The notes: a model not told the origin generated them from the sequence alone. 64,000 bases of DNA from Alphaproteobacteria bacterium (GCA_030054175.1 JASGCM010000011.1:1-64000), one strand, 5' to 3'; shown: positions 34,196 to 43,708, counted from the stretch's first letter. Program-made: numbers and translations.

Positions 34196-37100
34196 TCACC
34201 CCCGCGCCAAGACCGGCCCCAAAGCCTGGCCAGTATGGGTTTTCGCCCGTACCAAGTCTTCGGGTGTGCCAGTGGCCACGACCTGTCCTCCGCCACTGCC
34301 GCCTTCTGGGCCCAGGTCAATCACCCAATCGGCCTCAGCGATCACGTCCAGGTCATGCTCAATCACCACCACGCTGTGACCGCCATCGACCAGGCGGTGC
34401 AGCACCTTGATCAACTTGTCGACATCGGCCATGTGCAGACCCACGGTAGGCTCATCCAGCACATACAAGGTGTGCGGGGCTTTTTGGCCACGGCGCCCCA
34501 CATCGTCGCGCACCTTGGTGAGTTCAGTCACCAGTTTGATGCGCTGAGCCTCACCGCCACTCAGCGTGGGTGACGGTTGACCCAAGGTCAGGTATCCCAG
34601 GCCAACGTCTTGCAACAGTTGCAAGGGGTGAGCAATGGCCGGCATGCTGGCAAAAAAGCCGACCGCCTCGTCGACCTCCATTTGCAGCACCTCACCCACA
34701 CTCTTGCCTCGCCAACTGACCTCGAGCGTCTGCGGGTTGAAGCGTGCGCCACGACACACCTCGCAAGGCACCTTCACATCGGGCAGGAAGCTCATTTCGA
34801 TGGTTCGCATGCCCTGACCCTCGCAGCCGGGGCAACGGCCTTCGCCAGTGTTGAAGCTGAAGCGTCCTGGGCCAAAGCCACGCGCCTTGGCTTCGAGTGT
34901 TTCGGCGAACATTTTGCGAATAGCGTCCCAAAACCCAATGTAGGTCGCCGGGCACGAGCGGGGGGTTTTACCAATGGGGGTTTGATCAACTTCCAGCACC
35001 CGGCCCACCTGTTGCCAACCGCCCAAGCCCAGACAACCAAACCAGGCGGAGGCTTTGCGAGCCCCAACTGCCGCCTGCACATTGGCCAGCAAGACTTCAC
35101 GCGCCAGGGTCGATTTGCCCGAGCCGCTGACCCCGGTGATAGCGACCAAACGGTGCAGAGGCACCGTCACATCCATGCCGGCCAGATTGTGCAGATTGGC
35201 GCCTTGCACCGTCAACGCCGCATCGGGTTGCGCAGTCACCGGTCGGCGTGCTTGAAGGGGGTGGCGCATGGCGTGCAACAAATAGCGCCCGGTCTGTGAC
35301 TCAGGTTCGCGGGTCAGCGCCGCCACGTCGCCCTGGGCAATCAGACGCCCACCACGTCGCCCAGCGCTGGGTCCAATGTCAATGATGTGGTCGGCACGCC
35401 GGATGGTGTCTTCGTCGTGCTCGACCACCACCAGGGTATTGCCTTTGGTGCACAGAGTGTGTAGAGCGCTGAGCAGCATCTGGTTGTCACGGGCATGCAA
35501 ACCAATGGTCGGCTCGTCCAGCACATAGCACACCCCTTGCAAGTTGCTGCCCAACTGTGCCGCCAGCCGGATGCGCTGCGCCTCGCCACCACTCAGGGTC
35601 GGTGCACCCCGATCCAGCGTCAGGTAGCCCAGACCCACTTGCTCTAAAAATTCCAAACGGCTGCCGATCTCGGTCACCAGGTCACGGGCGATTTCGGCCT
35701 CGCGGCCGACCAACTTCAAGCCCTGGACCCAGCGGCGCACGTCACCCACGGCCATGCGGGCGATGTCGGTAATACCGATGCCGGCAAAGCGCACGGCACG
35801 GGCGGTTTCGTTCAGGCGAGATCCCTCGCAGGTTGGGCAATGCTCGTGACCCACGTCTTCCACTTCGGGCTCGGCAAAGGTTTGCTCACGTCCCTTATTG
35901 TGATCGACGGCCAGCACGGAATCATCGAGCAAGTTGCGTTGCTCGCGGTTGAGTCGCACGCCCGTGCCCACGCAATCGGGGCACCAGCCGTGCTTGCTGT
36001 TGTAGGAAAACAGACGAGGGTCGAGTTCGGCATAAGAGGTCGCACACACCGGACAAGCGCGCAGGGTGGAATAAACCTGCACCTGACCGATGTGGATGGT
36101 CGAGCCGCCCGTCAGCATGGCCTGTTTCAGACCGTCGAGCGGAGCCAGCAAATGCAAGACGCCTTTGCCCAACTCGAGGGCGCGCGTCACGTACAGCCGC
36201 AACTCGGTTTCGTGCTCGGCATTGACCCACACATCGGCCACTGGCAATTCGATGGTGTGCTCTTTGAATCGGTCAATGCGCGGAAAGCCCGTGGTAGGCA
36301 AAAACTGCCCGTCCACACGCAAATGGCTGTAACCCCTCGGGCGCCCCCAATCGGCCAACTCGGTGTAGACGCCCTTGCGGTTGACCACCAAAGGCGCCAA
36401 CAAACCGATGTGCTGGCCCTTAAATTGGCGCATGATCTGCGCCACCATGCTATCGGCGGTTTGCGGTTGCACCGCCGCGCCGTCATGCACGCAATGTTGG
36501 GTGCCCAGCTTCACATACAGCAAGCGCAAAAAGTGCCAGACCTCGGTGGTGGTGCCTACGGTCGATTTACGACCGCCGCGAGACAGGCGTTGCTCGATGG
36601 CGACCGTGGGCGGAATTCCATAGACAGCATCCACCTCTGGGCGGCCCGCCGGTTGCACGATGCTGCGCGCATAAGCGTTCAGGCTTTCCAGATACCGGCG
36701 CTGGCCTTCGTTGAACAAAATGTCAAATGCCAATGTCGATTTGCCCGATCCGCTCACGCCGGTGATCACATTGAACTTGCCACGCGGAATGTCCACACTC
36801 AGGTCTTTCAGATTGTGCTCTTTGGCGCGCACGATGCGGATGGCCTCGGGCCCGGCGTCGCGGTAGACCCGCGCGGGTGGCTCGGCCACGGCGGCGTGCA
36901 AGGTCTGGTCGTATTCGCGCAAAGCCTGCCCGGTGTGTGAGGTCGGGTGCTCCCTCAGGTCTTCCGGAGTGCCCTGGGCCACCAACTGACCGCCGCCCTC
37001 GCCACCTTCGGGACCCAGGTCGATCAGCCAGTCGGCAGCGCGAATCACATCCAGGTTGTGCTCGATGATGATCAGCGAATGACCCGCCTCCATCAGCTTG

Positions 37101-39838
37101 CGCAATGCGCGCATCAATTTGGCGATGTCGTCAAAGTGCAGACCGGTGGTGGGTTCGTCAAACAGAAACAGTGTGCCTTTGCGCGCCAGTGCTTGGCGCG
37201 TCACGCTTTGCGACTTGGCCGATTCGGCCAAATGCCCGGCCAGCTTCAGGCGTTGCGCCTCGCCTCCGCTCAAGGTTGGCACGGGTTGACCCAGCTTGAC
37301 GTACTCCAGACCCACGTCCACGATGGGCTGCAGAGCGCGGATCACCTCGCGGTCTTGGTCGAACAATTGCGCCGCCTCAGAGACGGTCAACTCAAGCACC
37401 TGGGCCACATTCAACACCCGCCCATGTCGCTCGATCTGGACTTCCAAAATCTCGGGGCGGTAGCGTTGGCCATGACAGTCTTGACAACGCAAGTAGACGT
37501 CAGACAAAAACTGCATCTCGACATGCTCGAAGCCCGATCCGGTGCACGTCGGGCAGCGGCCATCACCGCTGTTGAAGCTGAACTTGGCCGCCGTGTATCC
37601 GCGCTGGCGCGACAAAGGGCTGATTGCGAACAGTTCGCGCAAGGCGTCCCATGCACCCACATAGCTCACCGGGTTGGAACGCGCTGTCTTGCCGATGGGC
37701 GACTGGTCAACGAAAACCACGTCGCTGAGGTGATCGGCCCCCAACAGACGGTCGTGTTGCCCTGGCGTTTCCGTGGCGCGACCAAAGTGACGCAACAGGG
37801 CCGGGGCCAAGATGTCCTGTATCAGGGTCGATTTGCCTGAACCACTGACGCCGGTGACGACCACCAGGCGTTGCAGCGGAAACTCGATCGCCAGATCACG
37901 CAGGTTGTGCTCACGCGCGCCCTCCAACACCAAGCGCGACGTCGATTCGCTGACGGCACGGCGAAAGCCCATACCGATGTGTTTGCGATTGCCCAAATAG
38001 GCGCCGGTCAAGGTGTCGGCGTCGCGCAATTGGTTGACAGTGCCATCGAATACCATTTGACCGCCGCGCTCACCAGGCCCCGGGCCCATGTCGATGATGC
38101 GATCAGCAGCAACCATCACCGCCGGATCGTGCTCGACCACCACCAGGGTGTTTCCGGCGTCTCGCAGGCGGTGCATGGCCTCAGTGATGCGGCACATGTC
38201 ACGCGGGTGTAAACCAATACTGGGCTCATCGAGCACGAACAAAGTGTTGACCAGTGAAGTCCCCAGCGCCGTCGTCAGGTTGATGCGCTGCAACTCGCCG
38301 CCACTCAGGGTGCGGCTTTGTCGGTCTAGCGTCAGGTAGCCCAAGCCTACATCGCACAAATAACGCAAGCGTGTGCGAATCTCGTCCAGCAAGAGTTGCG
38401 TGGCCTGCTCCTCAGGCGTGGCATCTCGCCCGACCAATCCGTCTTGCAAGCGATCAAAGAACACGCGCAGTCGATCGATGGGCAACAGCATCAGATCGTG
38501 CAGGCACAGTCCCGGCAATTGCGCCAGGGTAGCGGGCGTCCAGTCGGTGCCTTGTGGCGAAAAACGCTGATCGGGCCTCATTACCGCATCGGCGTCGGCA
38601 CCCGTGCCCAAACGCCACAGCAGGCTTTCGGTCTTCAGGCGAGCGCCACCGCAGGTGCCGCAAGAGGTGTAACTGCGGTACTTGGACAACAACACCCGAA
38701 TATGCATCTTGTACGACTTGCTCTCGAGGTACTCAAAAAAGCGTTTAATGCCATACCACTGCTGGTTCCATTTACCATTCCAATTCGGAGATCCTTCGAT
38801 GACCCACGATTTTTGCTCGGGCGTCAATTTGCTCCAGGCTGTGTCACGCGGAATGCCCGCCTTCTCGGCGTGGCGCATCAGGTCGTCTTGGCACTCGGCC
38901 CAGGCCGGGGTTTGGATGGTTTTGATCGCGCCAGAGCGCAAGGTGAGCTTATTGTTGGAAATCACCAGGCCGTAATCGACCCCGATGACGCGGCCAAAGC
39001 CTCGACACACCTCGCAAGCGCCCACCGGCGAATTGAAAGAAAACATCGAAGGCACCGGGTCGCTGTACTGCAAATCGCTTTCGGGGCAATGCAAACCAGT
39101 CGAAAAGCGCCAGACCTCGGTCGACTCTTCGCCTGGCTGGACATGCACCGACAGTCGGCCTCCACCACGGCGCAAGGCAGTCTCAATGGCCTCTATGGCA
39201 CGTGTGCGCTCGACGCTTGAGGCGCGGAAGCGATCGGCCACCACATCGAGCATTCGACGAGGCCCCGTGGGCGTGGCCACTTCGCGCTCGGCATGAATGC
39301 GGGTGAAACCACTGGCGCTGAGCCATTGCTGCACCTCTTCGCTGGTGGTGTTGGCAGGCAACTGCACTGCGAAAGTCAGCACCAAGCGAGGGTCGTGAGC
39401 TCGCGCGCGCTCGACAATTGCGGCCCAAATGGTGTCGGCTGTATCGTGTCGCACCGGCAAACCAGTTTGGCGGTCGAACAGGCTGGCGGCGCGGGCATAC
39501 AACAACTTCAGGTGATCATTGAGCTCGGTCATGGTGCCCACGGTCGATCGCGAACTGCGTACCGGGTTGGTCTGGTCGATGGCAATGGCCGGGGGCACGC
39601 CGTCGACCCGATCGACCTGGGGTCGGTCCATGCGGTCCAGGAACTGCCGCGCATAGGCGCTGAAGGTTTCGACATAGCGCCGCTGGCCTTCGGCGTACAA
39701 GGTGTCAAACACCAAACTCGACTTGCCCGAACCGCTGGGGCCGGTCACCACCGTCAGCTCTCCGGTGCGGATGTCCAGATCCAGGTTTTTGAGGTTGTGC
39801 TGGCGTGCGCCACGTATCCGGATGATGCCCTGTGTCAT
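34196..39838 (-). CDS. uvrA: Giant UvrA: excinuclease ABC subunit A with two complete UvrA-like halves
   Basis: DNA-damage recognition ATPase. It has 1880 residues from ATG 39836-39838, about twice the normal 940. Residue numbers here count from an in-frame ATG nine codons earlier. Four Walker A motifs occur: GPSGSGKSS near 40 and GVSGSGKST near 669, 1032 and 1574. Four signatures starting LSGGE occur near 524, 867, 1425 and 1767. Paired CxxC zinc elements appear throughout (CEVCRGFGRV, CGTCGGARLK, CPTCTGSGFE, CQDCHGQRY, CPDCVGTGVR, CPTCEGSRLN, CPGCEGQGMR, CEVCRGARF). The two halves join near residue 1005, so one chain could act as a pseudo-dimer. Long UvrA proteins of this kind occur in some proteobacteria beside a normal uvrA; whether one exists here cannot be seen. 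Confidence 0.93.
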   Translation of the reverse strand: MTQGIIRIRGARQHNLKNLDLDIRTGELTVVTGPSGSGKSSLVFDTLYAEGQRRYVETFSAYARQFLDRMDRPQVDRVDGVPPAIAIDQTNPVRSSRSTVGTMTELNDHLKLLYARAASLFDRQTGLPVRHDTADTIWAAIVERARAHDPRLVLTFAVQLPANTTSEEVQQWLSASGFTRIHAEREVATPTGPRRMLDVVADRFRASSVERTRAIEAIETALRRGGGRLSVHVQPGEESTEVWRFSTGLHCPESDLQYSDPVPSMFSFNSPVGACEVCRGFGRVIGVDYGLVISNNKLTLRSGAIKTIQTPAWAECQDDLMRHAEKAGIPRDTAWSKLTPEQKSWVIEGSPNWNGKWNQQWYGIKRFFEYLESKSYKMHIRVLLSKYRSYTSCGTCGGARLKTESLLWRLGTGADADAVMRPDQRFSPQGTDWTPATLAQLPGLCLHDLMLLPIDRLRVFFDRLQDGLVGRDATPEEQATQLLLDEIRTRLRYLCDVGLGYLTLDRQSRTLSGGELQRINLTTALGTSLVNTLFVLDEPSIGLHPRDMCRITEAMHRLRDAGNTLVVVEHDPAVMVAADRIIDMGPGPGERGGQMVFDGTVNQLRDADTLTGAYLGNRKHIGMGFRRAVSESTSRLVLEGAREHNLRDLAIEFPLQRLVVVTGVSGSGKSTLIQDILAPALLRHFGRATETPGQHDRLLGADHLSDVVFVDQSPIGKTARSNPVSYVGAWDALRELFAISPLSRQRGYTAAKFSFNSGDGRCPTCTGSGFEHVEMQFLSDVYLRCQDCHGQRYRPEILEVQIERHGRVLNVAQVLELTVSEAAQLFDQDREVIRALQPIVDVGLEYVKLGQPVPTLSGGEAQRLKLAGHLAESAKSQSVTRQALARKGTLFLFDEPTTGLHFDDIAKLMRALRKLMEAGHSLIIIEHNLDVIRAADWLIDLGPEGGEGGGQLVAQGTPEDLREHPTSHTGQALREYDQTLHAAVAEPPARVYRDAGPEAIRIVRAKEHNLKDLSVDIPRGKFNVITGVSGSGKSTLAFDILFNEGQRRYLESLNAYARSIVQPAGRPEVDAVYGIPPTVAIEQRLSRGGRKSTVGTTTEVWHFLRLLYVKLGTQHCVHDGAAVQPQTADSMVAQIMRQFKGQHIGLLAPLVVNRKGVYTELADWGRPRGYSHLRVDGQFLPTTGFPRIDRFKEHTIELPVADVWVNAEHETELRLYVTRALELGKGVLHLLAPLDGLKQAMLTGGSTIHIGQVQVYSTLRACPVCATSYAELDPRLFSYNSKHGWCPDCVGTGVRLNREQRNLLDDSVLAVDHNKGREQTFAEPEVEDVGHEHCPTCEGSRLNETARAVRFAGIGITDIARMAVGDVRRWVQGLKLVGREAEIARDLVTEIGSRLEFLEQVGLGYLTLDRGAPTLSGGEAQRIRLAAQLGSNLQGVCYVLDEPTIGLHARDNQMLLSALHTLCTKGNTLVVVEHDEDTIRRADHIIDIGPSAGRRGGRLIAQGDVAALTREPESQTGRYLLHAMRHPLQARRPVTAQPDAALTVQGANLHNLAGMDVTVPLHRLVAITGVSGSGKSTLAREVLLANVQAAVGARKASAWFGCLGLGGWQQVGRVLEVDQTPIGKTPRSCPATYIGFWDAIRKMFAETLEAKARGFGPGRFSFNTGEGRCPGCEGQGMRTIEMSFLPDVKVPCEVCRGARFNPQTLEVSWRGKSVGEVLQMEVDEAVGFFASMPAIAHPLQLLQDVGLGYLTLGQPSPTLSGGEAQRIKLVTELTKVRDDVGRRGQKAPHTLYVLDEPTVGLHMADVDKLIKVLHRLVDGGHSVVVIEHDLDVIAEADWVIDLGPEGGSGGGQVVATGTPEDLVRAKTHTGQALGPVLARG

Positions 39839-39874
39839 ATGGTCTTTTGGGGTTAGGCCAAACATTGTAGGGAC

Positions 39875-39903
39875 GAAAAAAAGCCACGGCAGTTTGCCGT
39901 GGC
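39875..39903 (-). terminator. Intrinsic terminator downstream of the small membrane protein gene
   Basis: Minus strand: GCCACGGC, short loop, GCCGTGGC (arms 39896-39903 and 39883-39890), then TTTTTTT. It separates the small gene from uvrA. Confidence 0.85.
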
Positions 39904-39962
39904 ATTCAACCCTTGGAGGGGGAAAGAGTTCGGCCGATCCGTCTGAGCCGGTCTGGTGCCGA

Positions 39963-40166
39963 TTACTTCGATTCGGCAGGCTTGGCAGCGTCTGCGGCAG
40001 GGGCTGCGGCAGGGACCGTTGGCGCCTCGGCCGGCTTGGCCGGCTCGGAGTGCACGGCTTCTGCGCCGTGTTTCTCGCCGCCCATGTCCAGGCTGTCGCC
40101 TCCCTTCATGATGACGAACAGGGCCAGGGCCGCGAATACGATGAAACCGATCAGAATCTTGATCAT
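39963..40166 (-). CDS. Small single-pass membrane protein with Ala/Pro-rich tail, unknown function
   Basis: 67 residues from ATG 40164-40166, with GGAGAA ahead of it as ribosome binding site. Residues 2-20 (IKILIGFIVFAALALFVIM) form one hydrophobic helix. The rest is low complexity: KPAEAPTVPAAAPAADAAKPAES. An in-frame extension to 40214 would translate the upstream terminator and is rejected. It sits between two strong terminators, so it may have its own promoter or depend on leakage past the hairpin upstream. Function not recognised. Confidence 0.7.
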   Translation of the reverse strand: MIKILIGFIVFAALALFVIMKGGDSLDMGGEKHGAEAVHSEPAKPAEAPTVPAAAPAADAAKPAESK

Positions 40167-40182
40167 GGGGGTTCTCCAGTCG

Positions 40183-40211
40183 AAAAAAAGCCCTCCACGG
40201 AGGGAGGGCTT
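40183..40211 (-). terminator. Intrinsic terminator downstream of the MFS transporter gene
   Basis: Minus strand: AAGCCCTCCCTCCGTGGAGG then GCTTTTTTT; arms AAGCCCTCC and GGAGGGCTT with seven T residues after. Confidence 0.88.
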
Positions 40212-40246
40212 CAATGTAGCAGGCCAGTGCCTGCAGTTTGCTTACA

Positions 40247-42007
40247 TCAGTCGTTGGCGTAGATGTCCACGTCCTTGGTTTCTTTGACGAACAGCATGCC
40301 GATGATGAAGGTCATGCCGGCGATGATGATCGGGTACCACAAGCCGTTGTACATATTGCCGGTCTGGGCCACGATCGCGAACGAAGTGGTAGGCAGCAAG
40401 CCACCGAACCAGCCGTTACCGATGTGATAAGGCAGCGACATCGAGGTGTAGCGAATGCGGGTCGGGAACATCTCGACCAACATGGCGGCGATCGGACCGT
40501 ACACCATGGTGACCAGAATCACCAGGTAGATGAGGATGATCGAAACCATGACTTTGTCGAGCTTGACCGGATCGGCCTTGGTCGGGTAGCCGTGCTCTTT
40601 CAGTTCTTTGGCCAGTGCAGCGCTCAGCATTGCGTCCTTGACCTTGGCGTCGTCTTTCAGCGTGGCCAGTTTGGCCTCGGCGGCCTTGACTGCGGCCTCA
40701 TCAACCGGGCTGGCGGCTTTCAGGTCGTCGACCACTTTTTGAGCGGCTTCACGAGCAGCAGCGATGTCTTCGGCACTGGACACCACCTTGATTGAGTTCT
40801 CGCCGATCTTGATGATGGCCGATTGGCCCGGGGTGGCTTCGTTGATGTAGCTCACCGAATTGGCGGCCAACTTCTGCTTGGCGATGTCGCAAGAGCTGGT
40901 GAACTTGACGGTGCCGGTCGGGTTGAACTGGAACGAACACTCGGCCGGGTCGGCCATGACCACCACCTTGCTCTTTTGCTGGGCGGCGTACAGGTCGGGG
41001 TTGGCGGCCTTGGTCAAAGCTTCAAAAACTGGGAAGTAGGTCAGCACGGCCAACAAGCAACCCAACATGATGATGGGTTTGCGACCGATCCTGTCCGACA
41101 ATGAACCGAACACGATGAAGAAGGGGGTGCCGACAATCAGCGACACCGCCACCAGGATGTTGGCCGTGGCGCCATCGACCTTCAGCGACTGGGTCAGAAA
41201 GAACAGCGCATAGAACTGACCCGAATACCACACCACGGCCTGGCCAGCGGTCAAGCCCACCAAAGCCAAGATCACGATCTTCAGGTTTTTCCACTGGCCA
41301 AAGGATTCGGTCAGCGGCGCTTTCGAGGTTTTGCCCTCGGCTTTCATTTTCTGGAAAGCAGGCGACTCATTCATGGTCAAACGGATATAGACCGAAATGG
41401 CCAACAGCGCAATGGACACAATGAACGGCACGCGCCAGCCCCAATCGGCGAAAGCAGCCTCACCAATGGCGGTTCGGGTGCCCAGAATCACCATCAGCGA
41501 CAGGAACAGACCTAAAGTCGCAGTGGTTTGAATCCAGGCCGTGTAGGCACCACGTCGACCTTGCGGCGCATGCTCGGCCACATAAGTGGCGGCACCGCCG
41601 TACTCACCGCCCAGCGCCAAGCCTTGCAACAAGCGCAAAGCAATCAAGATGACCGGTGCGGCCACGCCGATGCTGGCGTATGTGGGCAGGATACCGACGA
41701 TGAATGTCGACAAGCCCATGATCAAGATGGTGACCAAGAAGGTGTACTTGCGACCGATCATGTCGCCCAAACGGCCAAACACCAGCGCTCCAAACGGGCG
41801 CACGATGAAGCCAGCAGCGAACGCCAACAGTGCGAAGATGAATGCCGAGCCGGCATCGAGTCCGCTGAAGAACTGCTTGGCGATGATCGCAGCGAGCGAT
41901 CCGTACAGATAAAAGTCATACCACTCGAAAACAGTACCCAGAGAAGAAGCAAAAATCACCTTCTTCTCTTCCGCGGTCATCGGGCGTGCGGCTTCGGTTG
42001 TTGCCAT
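40247..42007 (-). CDS. MFS metabolite:proton symporter with a large periplasmic insertion
   Basis: Major facilitator superfamily protein of the ProP/ShiA/KgtP-like group. It has motif A GRLGDMIGRKYTF between helices 2 and 3 and its repeat SDRIGRKPI between 8 and 9, plus the family phrases EWYDFYLYGSLA and LRLLQGLALGGEYGGA. 586 residues, about 140 more than usual. The extra length lies between helices 9 and 10, on the periplasmic side, encoded at about 40559-41002. It begins with a part holding two Cys (AECSFQF ... SSCDIAK) and ends in an Ala/Lys/Asp-rich probable coiled coil (AAAREAAQKVVDDLKAA). Start ATG 42005-42007. Substrate unknown, probably a carboxylate or zwitterion. Confidence 0.9.
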   Translation of the reverse strand: MATTEAARPMTAEEKKVIFASSLGTVFEWYDFYLYGSLAAIIAKQFFSGLDAGSAFIFALLAFAAGFIVRPFGALVFGRLGDMIGRKYTFLVTILIMGLSTFIVGILPTYASIGVAAPVILIALRLLQGLALGGEYGGAATYVAEHAPQGRRGAYTAWIQTTATLGLFLSLMVILGTRTAIGEAAFADWGWRVPFIVSIALLAISVYIRLTMNESPAFQKMKAEGKTSKAPLTESFGQWKNLKIVILALVGLTAGQAVVWYSGQFYALFFLTQSLKVDGATANILVAVSLIVGTPFFIVFGSLSDRIGRKPIIMLGCLLAVLTYFPVFEALTKAANPDLYAAQQKSKVVVMADPAECSFQFNPTGTVKFTSSCDIAKQKLAANSVSYINEATPGQSAIIKIGENSIKVVSSAEDIAAAREAAQKVVDDLKAASPVDEAAVKAAEAKLATLKDDAKVKDAMLSAALAKELKEHGYPTKADPVKLDKVMVSIILIYLVILVTMVYGPIAAMLVEMFPTRIRYTSMSLPYHIGNGWFGGLLPTTSFAIVAQTGNMYNGLWYPIIIAGMTFIIGMLFVKETKDVDIYAND

Positions 42008-42484
42008 GTGTGTTGTCTCCAAAAAAGATCTGCTTCAAGATGTGAAGCAGTCCGAAGAGTTTGCCGATTCACTCTGACTCTACTCTGACTTGAAACTGTT
42101 GCGAGACTGACGAATTTGTAAACACGTTTACCAAGTAGAAACAATAACAGGTCATTTTTGATGAAGATCAAAATACAACTTCGGTCATCACCCCATCCCC
42201 AATTGAATACTCGAATCGCGGCGCAAACCCAACCGCATGATCTCAGCTTGCCGGTCCACTTTCAACCGTTAACAGAAATAAAATCCCTTTGTTTTCATGG
42301 TTATTAATCCCATTCATGACATCTGGGATCTTTGTGCGATTCCATGAAAATGCCACAAAGACCCACAAGGGTTAACCCGACATTCAACCAAGTAATACCC
42401 ACAAAGTCAGTTATTGGTAAGCGATGGTTCACAAAGTAACCGAATTGTAAATTTTGAGTTAAGTCAATTTTGTCGAATTGACTG
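42008..42484. other. AT-rich 477-base intergenic region with repeats and dyads, no gene seen
   Basis: Clearly richer in A and T than its neighbours. It contains a perfect hairpin CTGCTTCA, AGATG, TGAAGCAG (42030-42050) just ahead of the MFS gene, a direct repeat ACTCTGACT (42071-42079, 42082-42090), an operator-like dyad GTAAACACGTTTAC (42118-42131), and three copies of CACAAAG (about 42354, 42402 and 42431). Short frames on both strands look random. It must carry the promoters of the MFS gene and of the gene at 42485. Confidence 0.6.
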
Positions 42485-42790
42485 ATGAACCGCATGCTGC
42501 AACTGCTGAACATCCTTCAACTGGTTTTCTACATCGGACTGCTCGCCATGGTCGGACAAGGCCTGCTGTTCGTGTTGGCGGGCCAAAAGCGCGACGCCAA
42601 CCTGTTTTATCAGCTGTTTCAAATTCTGAACAAGCCCTGGACCGCGCTGGCGCGTTGGGTCGCGCCCAAACGCGTCGCCCTGCAACACGTGCCCTGGGTC
42701 GGCTTTTTCATGCTGTGTGTGCTCTATCTGGCCGTGACATTGGCCAAGATCGAGCATTGCATCGGCGTGGCCATGCAAGGATGTCGATGA
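42485..42790 (+). CDS. Small membrane protein, unknown function
   Basis: 101 residues with two hydrophobic helices: LQLVFYIGLLAMVGQGLLFVLA near the N-terminus and VGFFMLCVLYLAVTLA near the C-terminus, with a basic loop between. No recognised family signature. The start ATG 42485 has no strong ribosome binding site; 42494 is an alternative. The stop codon overlaps the beginning of the TPR protein gene, so the pair is probably translated together. Confidence 0.72.
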   Translation: MNRMLQLLNILQLVFYIGLLAMVGQGLLFVLAGQKRDANLFYQLFQILNKPWTALARWVAPKRVALQHVPWVGFFMLCVLYLAVTLAKIEHCIGVAMQGCR

Positions 42791-43353
42791 TGACCATGCC
42801 CTCTTCTTGGCGCAAAACCCTGTTGTGGCTGCAATTGGCTCTGGGCCTGAGACAGGCCGCCTTGGACAACCTTGAAATCATGATGGCGCTGGATCCTTCT
42901 GACGCACATGCCTTGTCCAGCCGCGCGTTCTTGCAACACCAAATGGGTCAGACCGATGCCGCACTGGCCGACTATGAAAAGCTGACTCGACTGGGTCTGG
43001 CACGTGCTGGCGACTGGTTCAACCTGGGCTTCATCCACCAAGTCGCACAGCGGCATGCCGAAGCCGAGCACTGTTTCACCCAGGCCCTGAAGTTGGACGA
43101 CTCGATCGACCGTGCTTGGTATGGCCTGGGCTTGACCCTGGTAGCCCAAGGCCAACACGAATCCGCACTGAAAGCCTTTCAGCGCAATACCCAATTGCAA
43201 CCCATGAGCCCGCACGGCTGGTGCCAGCTGGCCCGCGTGCACATGGAACGTCAGGAACGCGAGGAGGTGGCAAAGATCATTCGCCACCTCCAAGGGTTCG
43301 AGCCCAAAGTCGCTGCCGAGTTGGTGCGCGAAACCGGGGTTCTTCCAGCCTGA
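42781..43353 (+). CDS. Tetratricopeptide-repeat protein
   Basis: 190 residues. At least three TPR-like units are visible: PSDAHALSSRAFLQHQMGQT with DAALADYEKLTRL, GDWFNLGFIHQVAQRHAEAE with HCFTQALKL, and RAWYGLGLTLVAQGQHESAL with KAFQRNTQL. Such domains mediate protein contacts. The ATG at 42781 overlaps the end of the membrane protein gene by 10 bases; the frame upstream of it is open but translates the other gene out of frame. Role unknown; perhaps a partner of the small membrane protein. Confidence 0.8.
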   Translation: MSMMTMPSSWRKTLLWLQLALGLRQAALDNLEIMMALDPSDAHALSSRAFLQHQMGQTDAALADYEKLTRLGLARAGDWFNLGFIHQVAQRHAEAEHCFTQALKLDDSIDRAWYGLGLTLVAQGQHESALKAFQRNTQLQPMSPHGWCQLARVHMERQEREEVAKIIRHLQGFEPKVAAELVRETGVLPA

Positions 43354-43444
43354 TGTCAGCCGCACTGGCGTTGCAAGGGCTTGAGTGTCCGCCAGTGCAT
43401 CTTGTCTTGGCCTGCATAAGCCATGATTTTTACGGAGACCATTC

Positions 43445-43708
43445 ATGCAATTGACCGAAACCCATCGGCGATACTGGCAGAAGAACCTCAATATCACCGC
43501 CGTCTTGATGGCGATCTGGTTTGTGGTCACCTTTGTCGTCACGTTTTTTGCCCGGGATCTTAATTTCACCTTCTTTGGCTGGCCCTTCAGCTTCTGGATG
43601 GGGGCCCAAGGCTCCTTGGTGATTTATGTGCTGATCATCTGGTTTTATGCCAGATACATGAATCAGCTGGACAACGAACACGGCGTGGCCGAAACAGAGG
43701 AGGACTGA
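43445..43708 (+). CDS. Sodium/solute symporter small subunit (DUF4212)
   Basis: 87 residues with two membrane helices (NITAVLMAIWFVVTFVVTFFA and GAQGSLVIYVLIIWFYARYMN) and the phrase LNFTFFGWPFSFWMGAQGS typical of the small subunit that accompanies VC_2705-type symporters. A good ribosome binding site (GGAGA) lies ahead of the ATG. The large subunit gene begins one base after its stop. Confidence 0.92.
   Translation: MQLTETHRRYWQKNLNITAVLMAIWFVVTFVVTFFARDLNFTFFGWPFSFWMGAQGSLVIYVLIIWFYARYMNQLDNEHGVAETEED

Noticed and set aside
35840-36940. 366-codon plus-strand frame opposite uvrA
   Set aside because: Antisense to conserved ATPase and zinc-motif sequence; no independent signal.
42304-42513. 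69-codon minus-strand frame in the AT-rich intergenic region
   Set aside because: No ribosome binding site, overlaps the start of the plus-strand gene at 42485, composition random.
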